A stretch of DNA of 60,490 bases from Mesorhizobium sangaii (GCF_014207355.1 NZ_JACHEF010000013.1:1-60490), one strand, 5' to 3'; positions 26,492 through 37,087 are shown, numbered from the stretch's first letter. Made by a program: numbers and translations. The notes: a model not told the origin generated them from the sequence alone.

Positions 26492-26874
26492 AGTTCCTGA
26501 TCGACGAATGCCTCAGCCCGGACCTGGCGAAGCTCGCGCGAGAGGGCGGGTATCTGGAATCCAGTCACGTGCGCTGGCTGGGCCTGGCGGGCGCGAAGGA
26601 TCATGTGGTTACTAGACGCGCTGTCGATGACGGCTATGTCCTGGTCACCCACAACACGACGGACTTTCGTGGGCTTTACGGCCGTGAGGAACTCCATGTC
26701 GGTCTGATCGCCTTCAACACGGCGCCCGGCCTGATGAGTCTCGATCTTCAGGTACGGCTCTTCCTCCTCGCCCTTTCCGAACTGGACGGTGAAGAGGCGT
26801 GGAACGAAGTGCTGGAGATCACAGTGGACGTAGACCGGACCGTGACGATCGAGCGGTTCGATCTTCCCGAGTAG
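26488..26874 (+). CDS. DUF5615 PIN-like toxin
   Basis: 128 residues starting at a GTG that overlaps the antitoxin stop. MKFLIDECLSPDLAKLA holds the first acidic residues of a PIN fold (ID-E), and VLVTHNTTDFRGLYG carries the conserved T-x-N/D-x-DF motif. The family is predicted to be an RNase toxin acting on cellular RNA. All acidic active-site positions appear intact, so it may be functional. Autoregulation by the antitoxin's HTH is likely but no operator was identified. Confidence 0.85.
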   Translation: MKFLIDECLSPDLAKLAREGGYLESSHVRWLGLAGAKDHVVTRRAVDDGYVLVTHNTTDFRGLYGREELHVGLIAFNTAPGLMSLDLQVRLFLLALSELDGEEAWNEVLEITVDVDRTVTIERFDLPE

Positions 26875-27187
26875 CTCGCTACCCCATCTGGTTCGGCAAG
26901 GTCGACCCGGCCAGCCTTGCGCAGCGCCCCAGCGCGACATGGACGCGATCTCGGCGCCGGGATGCATGCCGGCATTGTCAGGGCCGTTTCGACGGCGGGG
27001 GCATGGCCAGCGTGTCGTAACGCCGCCGGCGATCATGCGCTCGGCCAGATCTGGCGTGAGCCGCGCGTCATAGTCCGCGATCGGCGTGGCGGCATCGCGG
27101 AATCCGTAATGTACCGACCTGGGTCGTGACGCTTGGTTGTCGAGCGGGCGAGGATGAGCAATCGCGGGGCCGGGATCAGGATCGATT
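26875..27187. other. Interval with a possible frameshifted small gene
   Basis: 313 bases. Reading leftward from ATG 27195 one frame begins plausibly (MKSILIPAPRLLILARSTT) and another continues (ADYDARLTPDLAERMIAGG), hinting at a small gene broken by an indel, its 3' end cut by the toxin-antitoxin insertion. Neither half matches a family I recognise. Confidence 0.25.
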
Positions 27188-27964
27188 TCATGCGTCGACT
27201 TCCTCACCGGTGGTTGTCAGCGTCGCCACACGGCGCACGACCACGGGCCGCGCGTCGGCTTCCTGGGCGAGGCGGCGGATCAGGTCGAGTTCGGCATCTG
27301 AGCAGTCGCCGCGCACCTCGAGATCGATCCAGTGACCGGCCCGGCTGACATGGGAGTCGCGCAGCCGGTGGCTGGAGGGGGTGTAGTAGCTCTCAGGTGG
27401 ATCGTTGAGCCGGACGCGGGTGCGCAGGAACAGGATGCCCGAACCGAGATTGCCGCAAAACAGGAACTCGACGGCCGGCGTGGTCTTCGGGCCGCCGCCG
27501 ATCTTCCGCTGCCCGATCTGGCGGAAGGCGTCGTCAAAGCTGGACGGATCAGGCGTGGTGCGCGCTGTCAGCTTGCCGTGGAAGACCCAGGGCGGTCGCT
27601 GAGGATCGACGCGGCCGACGGCGATCTGATGAAGCAGATCGAGCAGATAGGTGGGATCAGCGGGATAGGGACAACCCCGCCAGAGTTCTCGGACAGTGCA
27701 GCGAAGATCGTCGGGCAGGGCGAATAGCCGGGCACGGGCTGCGTGCCACCGGGCGGCGCGCAGGGCGCGCTGCTCGCGTTCGCGCTCATCCCACCAGATG
27801 TGGCGGCGGGCCATTTCTTCGTCGACGCTATGCTGGCCTGCAGCGATCATGTCCGCGAACAGCGGCAGGGCCTCACGTTCGAGGCGCTGCTTGCGCTTGA
27901 AGGCTGCACGTTTGCGCGACGTGTCCCGATAGGGTTCGGGTTTTGGCCAGGGACGGAAACGCAT
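27188..27964 (-). CDS. Hypothetical protein of the accessory module
   Basis: 258 residues. The N-terminal 90 are very basic and charged helices (MRFRPWPKPEPYRDTSRKRAAFKRKQRLE), the rest mixed, with a beta-rich part (TPAVEFLFCGNLGSGILFLRTRVRL) and an Asp-rich helix near the end. The stop of the upstream DUF2958 gene and this start share 27964, so they are coupled. No family recognised. Confidence 0.65.
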   Translation of the reverse strand: MRFRPWPKPEPYRDTSRKRAAFKRKQRLEREALPLFADMIAAGQHSVDEEMARRHIWWDEREREQRALRAARWHAARARLFALPDDLRCTVRELWRGCPYPADPTYLLDLLHQIAVGRVDPQRPPWVFHGKLTARTTPDPSSFDDAFRQIGQRKIGGGPKTTPAVEFLFCGNLGSGILFLRTRVRLNDPPESYYTPSSHRLRDSHVSRAGHWIDLEVRGDCSDAELDLIRRLAQEADARPVVVRRVATLTTTGEEVDA

Positions 27965-28365
27965 CAGGCCCCCTCCCCGCGTTCAGCCCGCGCGCCATTG
28001 GAAAGGATGCGGATGGCTGTGGTGATGCTGCCGGTCCTACGCGCGGCTTCGGCATAGGCGGAGAGCGGGTACGCGGCGGTGAAGAAGAAGTCGCGCTCGA
28101 TATGCATATCGAACGGCAGCTCGAGCGTGGCAAGCTCTTCGAGGCTGAAGGACCCGAGTTCCGGCGGGTCGTTCAGCTGCGTCAGTCCGAACATGATGTC
28201 GCCGTCCGCGTCGAGCTCGGTGGCGAGCCAGGTGCCGATGCCGACCGGATTGAAGAACTTGACCACCGGCACATGGTCGCGACCGCTCCGGCGGCCGTTG
28301 GCGAGGAGCTGTTCACGCTGATCAGGCGCCAGCAGGGGCATGGGATTCTGGGCGATTTTACTCAT
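27964..28365 (-). CDS. DUF2958 family protein
   Basis: 133 residues that fit DUF2958 throughout: LLAPDQREQLLANG near the start, then HVPVVKFFNPVGIGTWLATELDADGDIMFGLTQL and DPPELGSFSLEELATLELPF. The family is common on plasmids and ICEs and has no proven activity. Its start falls in the same segment as the frameshifted end of the DUF932 gene, and its stop is shared with the next gene. Confidence 0.88.
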   Translation of the reverse strand: MSKIAQNPMPLLAPDQREQLLANGRRSGRDHVPVVKFFNPVGIGTWLATELDADGDIMFGLTQLNDPPELGSFSLEELATLELPFDMHIERDFFFTAAYPLSAYAEAARRTGSITTAIRILSNGARAERGEGA

Positions 28366-28506
28366 CAGGCTTGCTCCGTGACGGGCGGCCGTAAGTCCTC
28401 TACGACCTCCTGACCCGTCACAACGAAAGGCGCCGTCCTCCTGGCTGGGAGGAGCGGCGCCTTGGAGTGGCGATGATCGGAAAGCCGACGGTGCCGACGA
28501 GCCTGA

Positions 28507-29702
28507 TCAGTTAGCGAGGTCGAACAGCTTCTTGGCCTTGCCTTCCAGTTCGAGCCGGACGTCCTGGTGCTGCTTGTCGCGAGCAACACGGGTGATGCCC
28601 TGCACAAAATCGAAAACCGACGTTGGCGGATGGCCTTCGTCGCTGAGCACGGCTTCGATGATCTTCGTGGTTTCACCTTCGAGAAGCCGCGCTTGCGCAG
28701 GAATGTCGTGCGATCGTCGTCGTCACGGGCGACGATGCGCTCGCGCGCTGCCTTGATGCCGTTGACGAAGGGCATGGGCGAGGATTCGGCGAACTGGATC
28801 AGTGCCGGCTCGGCTTCGAGTGCAAAGCGCGAGGCGGCGTATTTGGAGTGGCGGATGGTGATTTCCTGAAAATCCTCGACGCCCCAGAGATTTCTGTTGC
28901 AACACACGGCACGCAGGTAAAAGCTTGCAATTCCGAGGGTTTTCGAGCCGACCTCGCTGTTCCAGGCGTAAAATCCGCGGAAGTAGAGATCCGGTTCGCC
29001 ATTCGGCAGCCGACCGGCTTCGATCGGGTTAAGATCGTCGACCAGGAATACAAAGATGTCGCGGTCCGAGGCATAAAGCGTCGTCGTGTCCTTCGATATG
29101 TCGACGTTGGGATTGTAGATGCTGGTCGACCAGTCGAGCACGCCGGGCACCTTCCAGCGTGTGTCACCGGTACCGTTGCCGGCGATCTTCCGCACCGCCT
29201 CGACGAGCTCGTGGTCGAAAATCCTCCCGTAATCCGGACCCGTAACTGCCCGAAGCTCGAGACGGCCATTCTCGATTTCGAGTGTCTTCACCTGCTCGGC
29301 ACGGTGCGTGGAAAGGCCATATTGCAGGTTGATGCCGGCGAGCGCTGCCGGCAACTGGCGCAAATAGGTCGCCGGTGCGCCGACCAGGCCGGCGAGTTGC
29401 CCGAAGCTCCAGTGGGTCGGGGCGACGGGAGTGTCTGCCTGCGGCAGCATCAGTGTCAGGCGCTCGGGATCGTCGCGGCTGGCCTCGACGCGGATTGCCT
29501 CGCTGTCGACGATGCGCGTACGGCTGCGATCGGATCGCCGCTTCACCGAGTTGTGGAGATCGGACAATGAAAGATATCGCTCGTCCGGCGGGCGGTTGAA
29601 CCACTCAGACGAGACGCGGCCAATGCGCTGGCCGCGGCTGACATCCACCTTGTAACCATTGTTCCCGATCCGGGTCGGCGCCTGAATTTGCATCTGGGTC
29701 AT
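28507..29702 (-). pseudogene. DUF932 family gene with a frameshift near its end
   Basis: From ATG 29702 the frame encodes a DUF932 protein (WSFGQLAGLVGAPATYLRQLP, GRIFDHELVEAVRKIA, DRDIFVFLVDDLNPIEAG, GFYAWNSEVGSKTLGIASFYLRAVCCNRNLWG), a phage/plasmid family of unknown function. Near 28690 the frame after RKRGFS loses character, while another frame continues with GETTKIIEAVL and ends DKQHQDVRLELEGKAKKLFDLAN at 28507. One missing G explains this. The uncorrected frame runs on to 28365. It could be a true lesion or a single-base sequencing error. Confidence 0.7.
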
Positions 29703-30058
29703 AGCTCTTGCTCCGCGGCGGGTGCCAGGAGCCTCTCTCCCGGCCTTCACCCGCCGAAAGCATTCCGCTCCACCCTCTCCCTCTCGGCGCCGGCCAAGCC
29801 AGACCGAGCGCCGCCCATGCGGCAGCTATTGCGTCTCTGCGCGAAAGCTGGGGACTGGCCGCAGGCCGGCCCCAGCGCAACCGCAATCGGGTCCTGCGGC
29901 CAGACGCGCCCCACCATTACCAGTGCCTGGTCACCACCGGGATAAGCCAAGCCACGCCCTCGCCGGCGCATTCGCCCGATGGCGAGAACAATGGCAGTTG
30001 CCACGATGGCGAAACCATGAATCAATGCGCGTCAAGGAGATGCGGCGGCGTCCGGAGC
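29703..30058. other. Divergent promoter interval without a supported gene
   Basis: 356 bases between the leftward DUF932 gene and the rightward DUF1173 gene. It carries on the minus strand a purine-rich, GC-rich leader like those before the ParB-like and giant helicase genes. No convincing coding frame or clear promoter was found. Confidence 0.4.
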
Positions 30059-31261
30059 ATGGAGATGCGACGATTCAGAATTGCTGACCAGGTCATAGAG
30101 GAATCGGCGTCTGACCTGCAGGTCGTGCTGGCGGATGCCTACCAGCGCAAGAGTCGGCCACTCTGCCTGTGCAAGGAGCCGGGTGTGGCGATGTACATCG
30201 CACAGGTCGGCGACCAGTACATCGTCAAGCGAATGCCGCTCTCGGGCGACGGGCATGATCCCTCCTGCTCGGCCTACGAGGCTCCAGACGAGCTCTCCGG
30301 CCTCGGCATGCTGATGGGCAGCGCAATCCAGGTCGATTCAGAGAGCGGGATGGCGGCGCTCAAACTGGATTTCAGTCTTTCGAAAGTTGGCGCTCGATCG
30401 GCGTCTCCTGTGGACGCCGGAGGCTCGGACAGCGTGGTCGGGGACACGAAGAAACTGTCCCTGCGCAGTCTACTTCATTACCTTTGGCATGAAGCCGAAC
30501 TCACCGTCTGGACGTCGCGATGGGCTGGTAAGCGCCATTGGTGGAATATCCGGCGGCACCTCGTCGAAGCCGCCGGACAGATGACGGTCAGGGGCGGACC
30601 GCTCAGCAAAATCCTGTTCGTGCCAGAGCCGTTCCGGTCCGCCGACAAAACGGTGATCGAGCAAAGGCGCGCAGAGGCGCTTGCTTCCGCGCTGCCCCCG
30701 AAGAGCGGTCCCAGAAAGCTGATGATCCTTGTCGGCGAGGTCAAGGAATTCGGCACGGCTCGCAGCGGCCACAAGTTAATCGTCAAGCACATGCCGGGGT
30801 TCGTGTTCTTGCTGGGTGAGAGCCTTCATCGTCGGCTTCAAACCCGTTTTGAAAACGAGATGGCTCTCTGGGGTGCGGATGAGGCATCGCATTTGATCGC
30901 CATTGCCACCTTTGGGTTGACACCGGCGGGGCTTGCGGTGATCGAGGAAATGGCCGTCATGGTGGTGGCGGAGAATTGGGTACCCTACGAGTCCGCCTAT
31001 GAAAAGAAGCTGCTCGATGCGCTCGCCAGGGTGAGAGAGCGCAGCGTGAAGAGTCTGCGCTACAACCTGCCGGCGGATAAGCCGGCCGTGGCCGCGATGT
31101 TGCAAATTCCGCCGCGACCGGTTGGACTTTACGTTGTTCCTCCTTCTTCCGATGGCGCATATGAGGAAACGCTGGGCGAATTGATCGCATCCCGACCTGA
31201 GTTCGATTCCTGGATCTGGCGGACGGCCGATGGTGAAATGCCGCCATTGCCTGTTCGGTAG
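30059..31261 (+). CDS. DUF1173 family protein
   Basis: About 400 residues from ATG 30059 (GGAG lies just upstream; 30017 and 30065 are in-frame alternatives). The N-terminal part contains CLCKEPGVAMYIAQVGDQYIVKRMPLSGDGHDPSC, the cysteine-rich DUF1173 hallmark, and further on DTKKLSLRSLLHYLWHEAELTVW. Later segments alternate strand and helix (KLMILVGEVKEF; LWGADEASHLIAIATFGLTPAGL). Function unknown; it closes the conserved module and is its only main gene transcribed rightward. Confidence 0.8.
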   Translation: MEMRRFRIADQVIEESASDLQVVLADAYQRKSRPLCLCKEPGVAMYIAQVGDQYIVKRMPLSGDGHDPSCSAYEAPDELSGLGMLMGSAIQVDSESGMAALKLDFSLSKVGARSASPVDAGGSDSVVGDTKKLSLRSLLHYLWHEAELTVWTSRWAGKRHWWNIRRHLVEAAGQMTVRGGPLSKILFVPEPFRSADKTVIEQRRAEALASALPPKSGPRKLMILVGEVKEFGTARSGHKLIVKHMPGFVFLLGESLHRRLQTRFENEMALWGADEASHLIAIATFGLTPAGLAVIEEMAVMVVAENWVPYESAYEKKLLDALARVRERSVKSLRYNLPADKPAVAAMLQIPPRPVGLYVVPPSSDGAYEETLGELIASRPEFDSWIWRTADGEMPPLPVR

Positions 31262-31289
31262 GACCGAGTGCCCCTCACATGACGAGTAT

Positions 31290-31421
31290 ATGGTTGTCGG
31301 AAACCGATTTGCCCAGACCTCGTCCTACGGCCATTTTGGCCGCAAGGCCGGCAGCGACGCGTGCTTCTCCTGGGAAAAGACGGACCTCGCCAAGGCGTTC
31401 CAGGACGCGGTCGCGGCCTGA
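31290..31421 (+). pseudogene. metK: C-terminal remnant of S-adenosylmethionine synthetase
   Basis: The last 43 residues read TSSYGHFGRKAGSDACFSWEKTDLAKAF. YGHFGR and (F/T)WEKTD are the conserved end of MetK. There is no start and no upstream domains; the fragment begins right after the DUF1173 gene. It lies just upstream of groES, implying that the groESL segment was joined to the module by a recombination that cut metK. Confidence 0.6.
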
Positions 31422-31468
31422 TATCGGCGCCAATTCCCGCCCATGGGTCCGACGGCCGACCTTCCGTC

Positions 31469-31497
31469 TTGACTAGTCCCTGCCTACGGCCTATTTC
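31469..31497 (+). promoter_or_regulatory. groESL promoter
   Basis: TTGACT (31469-31474) and TATTTC (31492-31497) are 17 bases apart, a good housekeeping-type promoter. The CIRCE operator starts nine bases further on, covering the likely transcription start. Confidence 0.65.
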
Positions 31498-31506
31498 ACC
31501 GCCACG

Positions 31507-31533
31507 TTAGCACTCGCTTGGGTCGAGTGCTAA
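31507..31533 (+). promoter_or_regulatory. CIRCE operator for HrcA
   Basis: Perfect TTAGCACTC, nine bases, GAGTGCTAA. This is the consensus site bound by the HrcA repressor, so groESL is turned on by heat or unfolded protein. Distance to the groES ATG is 54 bases. Confidence 0.93.
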
Positions 31534-31587
31534 CGCTCTCCGGCAACTGAGAACCATTCAACATCCGTACCAGGGAGACATCCAAAA

Positions 31588-31884
31588 ATGGCAAAGTCGA
31601 ATTTCCGGCCGCTGCATGACCGCGTGGTCGTTCGCCGGGTCGAATCCGAAGCGAAAACCGCCGGCGGGATCATCATCCCGGATACGGCAAAGGAAAAGCC
31701 GCAGGAAGGCGAGATCATCGCTGTCGGCTCCGGCGCTCGTGACGAAGCCGGCAAGCTCGTCCCGCTGGACGTCAAGGCCGGCGACCGGATCCTGTTCGGC
31801 AAATGGTCGGGCACCGAAGTCAAGCTCAATGGCGAAGACCTTCTGATCATGAAGGAATCCGACATCATGGGCATCATCGGCTGA
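31588..31884 (+). CDS. groES: Co-chaperonin GroES
   Basis: 98 residues, the usual length. It contains RPLHDRVVVRRVESEAKTAGGIIIPDTAKEKPQEGEI, with the mobile loop (KTAGGIIIPDTA) that docks on GroEL, and ends MGIIG. It forms the lid of the chaperonin and is followed by groEL after 62 bases in the same transcript, under CIRCE control. Confidence 0.97.
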   Translation: MAKSNFRPLHDRVVVRRVESEAKTAGGIIIPDTAKEKPQEGEIIAVGSGARDEAGKLVPLDVKAGDRILFGKWSGTEVKLNGEDLLIMKESDIMGIIG

Positions 31885-31946
31885 TATCAGCACTTTCCGT
31901 CAACTGAATTCCCGGGCTCAATCCAAGCCCTTGCCAGGAGTTAAAA

Positions 31947-33602
<1,656 letters not shown>

Positions 33603-33627
33603 GGCCCCCGTACCCCAACAGTCTCAG

Positions 33628-33657
33628 AAAGGGCGGCAGCGATGCCGCCCTTTTCTT
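33628..33657 (+). terminator. groESL terminator
   Basis: An 11-base stem (AAAGGGCGGCA paired with TGCCGCCCTTT) with a four-base loop, followed by TTCTTT, 25 bases after the groEL stop. Confidence 0.9.
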
Positions 33658-33899
33658 TGGGCGAACCTCTTTTGCCTACAGGGGCAGGTCCTTGCCCGAT
33701 CTAGGGCACCATACGGCGGCACTTCAATTGAAGACGCCAATGACTGAATTCATTCTGTTCGCCATAGGGCGGGCTGCCAAGCGGTGGTCGGCACGCTCGC
33801 CATGGCCTACGGCGCGGTCTCGTTGACAGGCTGCTGTGCGCCACAGCGGTCATCCGATCCAAGGCCGATCGGGCCGGGCCCATCCCAGATGGCGTCATC

Positions 33900-34020
33900 T
33901 GGTGGAGAACTCCTTCTGCCAACTCAAGGCATTCCGACGCATCGCACCGGGCTAGGAAGAAGACCGACGACTGCTTTGCGGGCCTCGTCAATCTTGTCGC
34001 TGCGTTCCTCGCAAAGCCTA
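33900..34020 (+). pseudogene. Remnant of an IS5-type transposase C-terminus
   Basis: In three short frames the region reads ENSFCQLKAFRRIA, then (T)RYEKTDDCFAGLVNLVAAFLA, the tail of IS5/IS427 transposases: compare the intact-frame ERFFNKLKQFRRVATRYDKL at 52.4 kb. No ends of an element were found around it. The rest of 33658-34400 holds no supported gene. Confidence 0.5.
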
Positions 34021-34400
34021 TGTCTGTAAACGGGCCTTAATACTTTTGTTAGCTCGCAGAACCCTCTCGCCTGCGCCAAATACACCGTTTGAGCCCATGA
34101 GCCACTCAGGGGGTTGCCAAGGGAGAATCGCACTCATAATTTTGCTAGTCGCTGCCGGCACACTTTTCGGCGCGGTAGCCCAGGCCGCGAAGGGCCTGTA
34201 AGAGCGGCGCTTCTTATAAGAGCGCACCCTGTGCGCGCCATCTTTTCGCGATGCGCAACAGGTCCTGCGGCATTATCGCGAACAGCGGTCGCGCGCAGGG
34301 TGCGTTTCGTGGTTGCGGCTGCGCCGCCATGTTTTCAATTCGCGCACAGGCTGCGTTTTGCAAACGCCGCTTCGTAACACAACGCAAAGGATTTCATCGC

Positions 34401-35069
34401 ATGGGTATTCGAAATTTCATCGCAGCAGCCTTCCTCGCCATGACGGTGACCGTCGGGTCACCCTCCGAGGCCCGCACCCCCTTCACCAACGACACCGCCT
34501 CCCGCATCCAAGCCCTGGCTCTGGTGGAAACCCTCAACGCCGACCTGCTCAGCCACCCCAGCGCCACGCTCACGCTGGAACGGTGGTGTGGTGACCACGG
34601 GCTGGCGCCGGAGGCGAAGATCGTCGCCCATCGCGTGAAGGGCGACGACAAACTGCTGCCGGATAATGCCCGCCAAGCGTTGAGCATCAGCGCTGACGAA
34701 CCCGTGCACTACCGCCGCGTGCAGCTCGCCTGTGGCGAGCTCGTGCTCTCCGAGGCCGATAACTGGTACGTCCCGTCGCGCCTCACACCCGAGATGAACC
34801 AGGTGCTCGACACCACCGACCAGCCCTTCGGGAAGGTGGTCCAGCCGCTGCACTTCCGCCGGCAGACCATTAGCGCCGAGCTGCTGTGGTCGCCGCTGCC
34901 CAAGGGATGGGAGATGGACACGCCGCTGCCGGCGGCGGGGAAGGGGGCGCTGGTCATTCCCCACGAGGTGCTGCGGCACCGGGCCATCCTCTATACCGGG
35001 GCGAACCAGCCCTTCAGCCTGGTGGTGGAGACCTACACAGCCGAGGTCCTGGCCTTTGGCCGCCGCTGA
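34401..35069 (+). CDS. Secreted protein resembling chorismate lyase (UbiC) fold
   Basis: 222 residues from ATG 34401 with a signal peptide (MGIRNFIAAAFLAMTVTVGSPSEA). The mature part carries ADNWYVPSRLTPEMNQVLDTTDQPFGKVVQPLHFRR and IPHEVLRHRAILYTGANQPFSLVVETYTAEVL, which has the order of motifs of UbiC-like/UTRA folds (VPxxxL ... TdxPfG ... FRR ... LxRxxxL). True UbiC is cytosolic and makes 4-hydroxybenzoate; an exported relative may bind or process an aromatic acid. The resemblance is by eye only. It stands alone, without operon partners, far from groEL. Confidence 0.55.
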   Translation: MGIRNFIAAAFLAMTVTVGSPSEARTPFTNDTASRIQALALVETLNADLLSHPSATLTLERWCGDHGLAPEAKIVAHRVKGDDKLLPDNARQALSISADEPVHYRRVQLACGELVLSEADNWYVPSRLTPEMNQVLDTTDQPFGKVVQPLHFRRQTISAELLWSPLPKGWEMDTPLPAAGKGALVIPHEVLRHRAILYTGANQPFSLVVETYTAEVLAFGRR

Positions 35070-35141
35070 AGGCCGCGAACCGCCCCCTGGCCGGTCCCTG
35101 TGACAGCGAGCGCTCGTAGGTTGCCGACCGAGCGCCTTTCT

Positions 35142-35435
35142 CTACTGTGTTTTCTGATTTTCGGACCAATGCGACGCTGGCGAGCCGGGTTCTATGTACC
35201 GACCAATCGAGCGCAGGTAGGCGACGATCTCCGCTAGCAAAAAATCACGATCGCCAAACTCTTCGCCTATGCGTTTGATATCCTCCGCCGCCGTCACCAT
35301 CTCCTCCAGGTCACCGAGTACATAGCCTCTGTGGCCGATAGCGCAGATATCGCAGCCGGCCCCGATCACCTGGTCGATGAAGGCTGGAATCTCACTCGCC
35401 TTCATCTGCCGCATGCTACTTGTCATCACGATCAT
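35142..35435 (-). CDS. Hypothetical small protein
   Basis: 97 residues (MIVMTSSMRQMKASEIPAFIDQVIGAG). It contains CDICAIGHRGYVLGDLEEMVTAAEDIKRIGEEFGDRDFLLAEIVAYLRSIG, an acidic helical block that reads as a real protein. No family recognised. Convergent with the secreted-protein gene, 72 bases from its stop. Confidence 0.5.
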   Translation of the reverse strand: MIVMTSSMRQMKASEIPAFIDQVIGAGCDICAIGHRGYVLGDLEEMVTAAEDIKRIGEEFGDRDFLLAEIVAYLRSIGRYIEPGSPASHWSENQKTQ

Positions 35436-35635
35436 CCTCTCGTTGACTATATTCTTATCTCACGAGCGAGAGCCCAAAACGAAGCTCATTCCGGTCCTTG
35501 GCCAGCTTTGTAGCGCTCGCTCCGGAAGTCCGACTACCTGGAAGTCCGTGCGCGCGATTCTGAACCCTTGTGCGCTAATACAACAGGGAACCCACGTCAA
35601 AAATATTACGAGCCTGTGCCACAGCAATTCCGAGA

Positions 35636-35854
35636 TCACGCGCTTCCCTCCGTTTCGCCGTCCTCATTGACCATGCGCACCGGCAAATAGGCATTCGTCT
35701 CCAACCACTCCCGTAAAATGATCTTGATGAGATCCGATCTCCCAATTTTCATTTCAGCGGCGATGGAGATAAGGGCATCCTTGGTCGCCGGTTCCAATGG
35801 CACGCCGGCGACGTTTCTGAGCATGAGGGCAGCGCGGCGCAGGATAATCTGCAA
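35636..35854 (-). CDS. Probable RHH-type DNA-binding protein, possibly truncated
   Basis: At least 72 residues from a TTG at 35854; the frame stays open upstream to about 35990 without an ATG (LFPSLRDAKVRLQRNGRLEPDDTVAEELERAADRIT), so the native start may be lost. The C-terminal half (EPATKDALISIAAEMKIGRSDLIKIILREWLETNAYLP) resembles a ribbon-helix-helix domain. No partner toxin is next to it. Confidence 0.4.
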   Translation of the reverse strand: MQIILRRAALMLRNVAGVPLEPATKDALISIAAEMKIGRSDLIKIILREWLETNAYLPVRMVNEDGETEGSA

Positions 35855-36216
35855 GTCCGCGCACGGGATATCCGTTATGCGATCGGCCGCTCTCTCAAGT
35901 TCTTCTGCAACAGTGTCATCGGGCTCCAGTCGTCCATTCCTCTGGAGGCGAACCTTCGCGTCGCGGAGGGATGGAAATAGCCATGATCGGTCGGTCTGTT
36001 GATGTCAGTGCCAGCACGTCGTCATCTCAGACATGCACGCATATCTCGCCTTGCGGCCGACTGTCGAGGCGAGGCAGACATATTTTCATCAATATATCAC
36101 CGGTTGATGGCGCGACTTGCATCGATACCTCTCTTCCCGTCACGCAGGCGTTTCGTCTGTCGCACTCGACAGCCAGGTAAAACGGCGCGATGTTGCCCAT
36201 CATCGAGGAGAAGCAC

Positions 36217-36435
36217 ATGCGAGACCTGCCACGCGATATCGATGCGGATGTGGTGATCGAGATCGGCAAACTGCTCGATGACACGGATGTTGGTCCTTTG
36301 CCGGTCCATGATCTCGTCAAGCAGATTCGGACTCTGACGCAGTCAAACGTCTCTGATCAGGCGATCGAACACCTGATCGTCGAGATGGCGGCGAATCGAG
36401 GCTTGTCAATGATCTTCGAAATGCCGCCAGCTTAG
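36217..36435 (+). CDS. Hypothetical small acidic protein
   Basis: 72 residues from ATG 36217, preceded by GAGGAG; an in-frame ATG at 36190 would add nine residues. All helical (MRDLPRDIDADVVIEIGKLLDDTDVGPLPVHDLVKQIRTL) with an N-terminal acidic face. No family recognised. Confidence 0.5.
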   Translation: MRDLPRDIDADVVIEIGKLLDDTDVGPLPVHDLVKQIRTLTQSNVSDQAIEHLIVEMAANRGLSMIFEMPPA

Positions 36436-36474
36436 AAAATTTTACCTAGGTCGGATCAAGCGCGCCTTTACGCT

Positions 36475-36669
36475 TTACTTAAGTGAAGATTTGCCGGTTC
36501 GTCGCTCCTGCTCGATCTCGAAATTGATCTTCTGTGCGTCGACCAACGTCGACAGGCCAGCTCGCTCCACGGCCGAGATGTGAACGAAAACGTCCTGTCC
36601 GCCATTGTCCGGCTGAATAAAGCCAAAGCCTTTGGAGGCGTTGATCCACTTCACCGTCCCAGTCGCCAT
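36475..36669 (-). CDS. Cold-shock protein (CspA family)
   Basis: 64 residues (MATGTVKWINASKGFGFIQPDN). Both RNA-binding motifs are present: KGFGFI (RNP1) and DVFVHI (RNP2, preceded by GGQ). It should bind single-stranded RNA or DNA as an RNA chaperone. It is slightly shorter than usual at the C-terminus (RTGKSSLK) but the barrel is complete. Confidence 0.93.
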   Translation of the reverse strand: MATGTVKWINASKGFGFIQPDNGGQDVFVHISAVERAGLSTLVDAQKINFEIEQERRTGKSSLK

Positions 36670-36862
36670 ATGCGCATTCCTTGCCGACAAGCGGCGGCCA
36701 AGCGCGCCAAGATCGCCGGCATCCCGGTTCAAAACCCAAGCCCTCACTCCGCAGCTTCGCGATGAAGCCAGGTTCTGGACGCCTTGGTCCGTCCAGAACC
36801 TCCTCGAAACTCATAAAAAGGGCCGGCTTGGTCGAGATTGCTCCGCCAAGATGGTCATCCGG

Positions 36863-37087
36863 TCATTCTCGCCGTCGCCCGTTGGCTTTCAGCGCGGCCA
36901 TCAGCATCGGTCCGACAGAGAACTGCCCTGTCCTCGCCTTGTCGGTCGGCACCCGCAGATAACCGCCTGCCGAGTTGATGTGCTGAGCGCGCTGCAGGAT
37001 GCAGGCAATCACGATCGCGGCGACTTCCTGGCCCATTACATGGCAAGCCTCCTCGTACGCTGATGGTGAGACACCCAGATATACCAA
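36863..37087 (-). pseudogene. repC: C-terminal remnant of RepC replication initiator
   Basis: A stop-bounded frame of about 74 residues reads LGVSPSAYEEACHVMGQEVAAIVIACILQRAQHINSAGGYLRVPTDKARTGQFSVGPMLMAALKANGRR. GVSPSAYxEA, AAIVxAxILQRAxxINSxGGYLRxxTxKA and FSxGPMxMAL are hallmarks of the end of RepC, the initiator of repABC plasmids of rhizobia. The rest of the gene is absent. This tells that a repABC plasmid sequence once entered the region. Confidence 0.7.
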
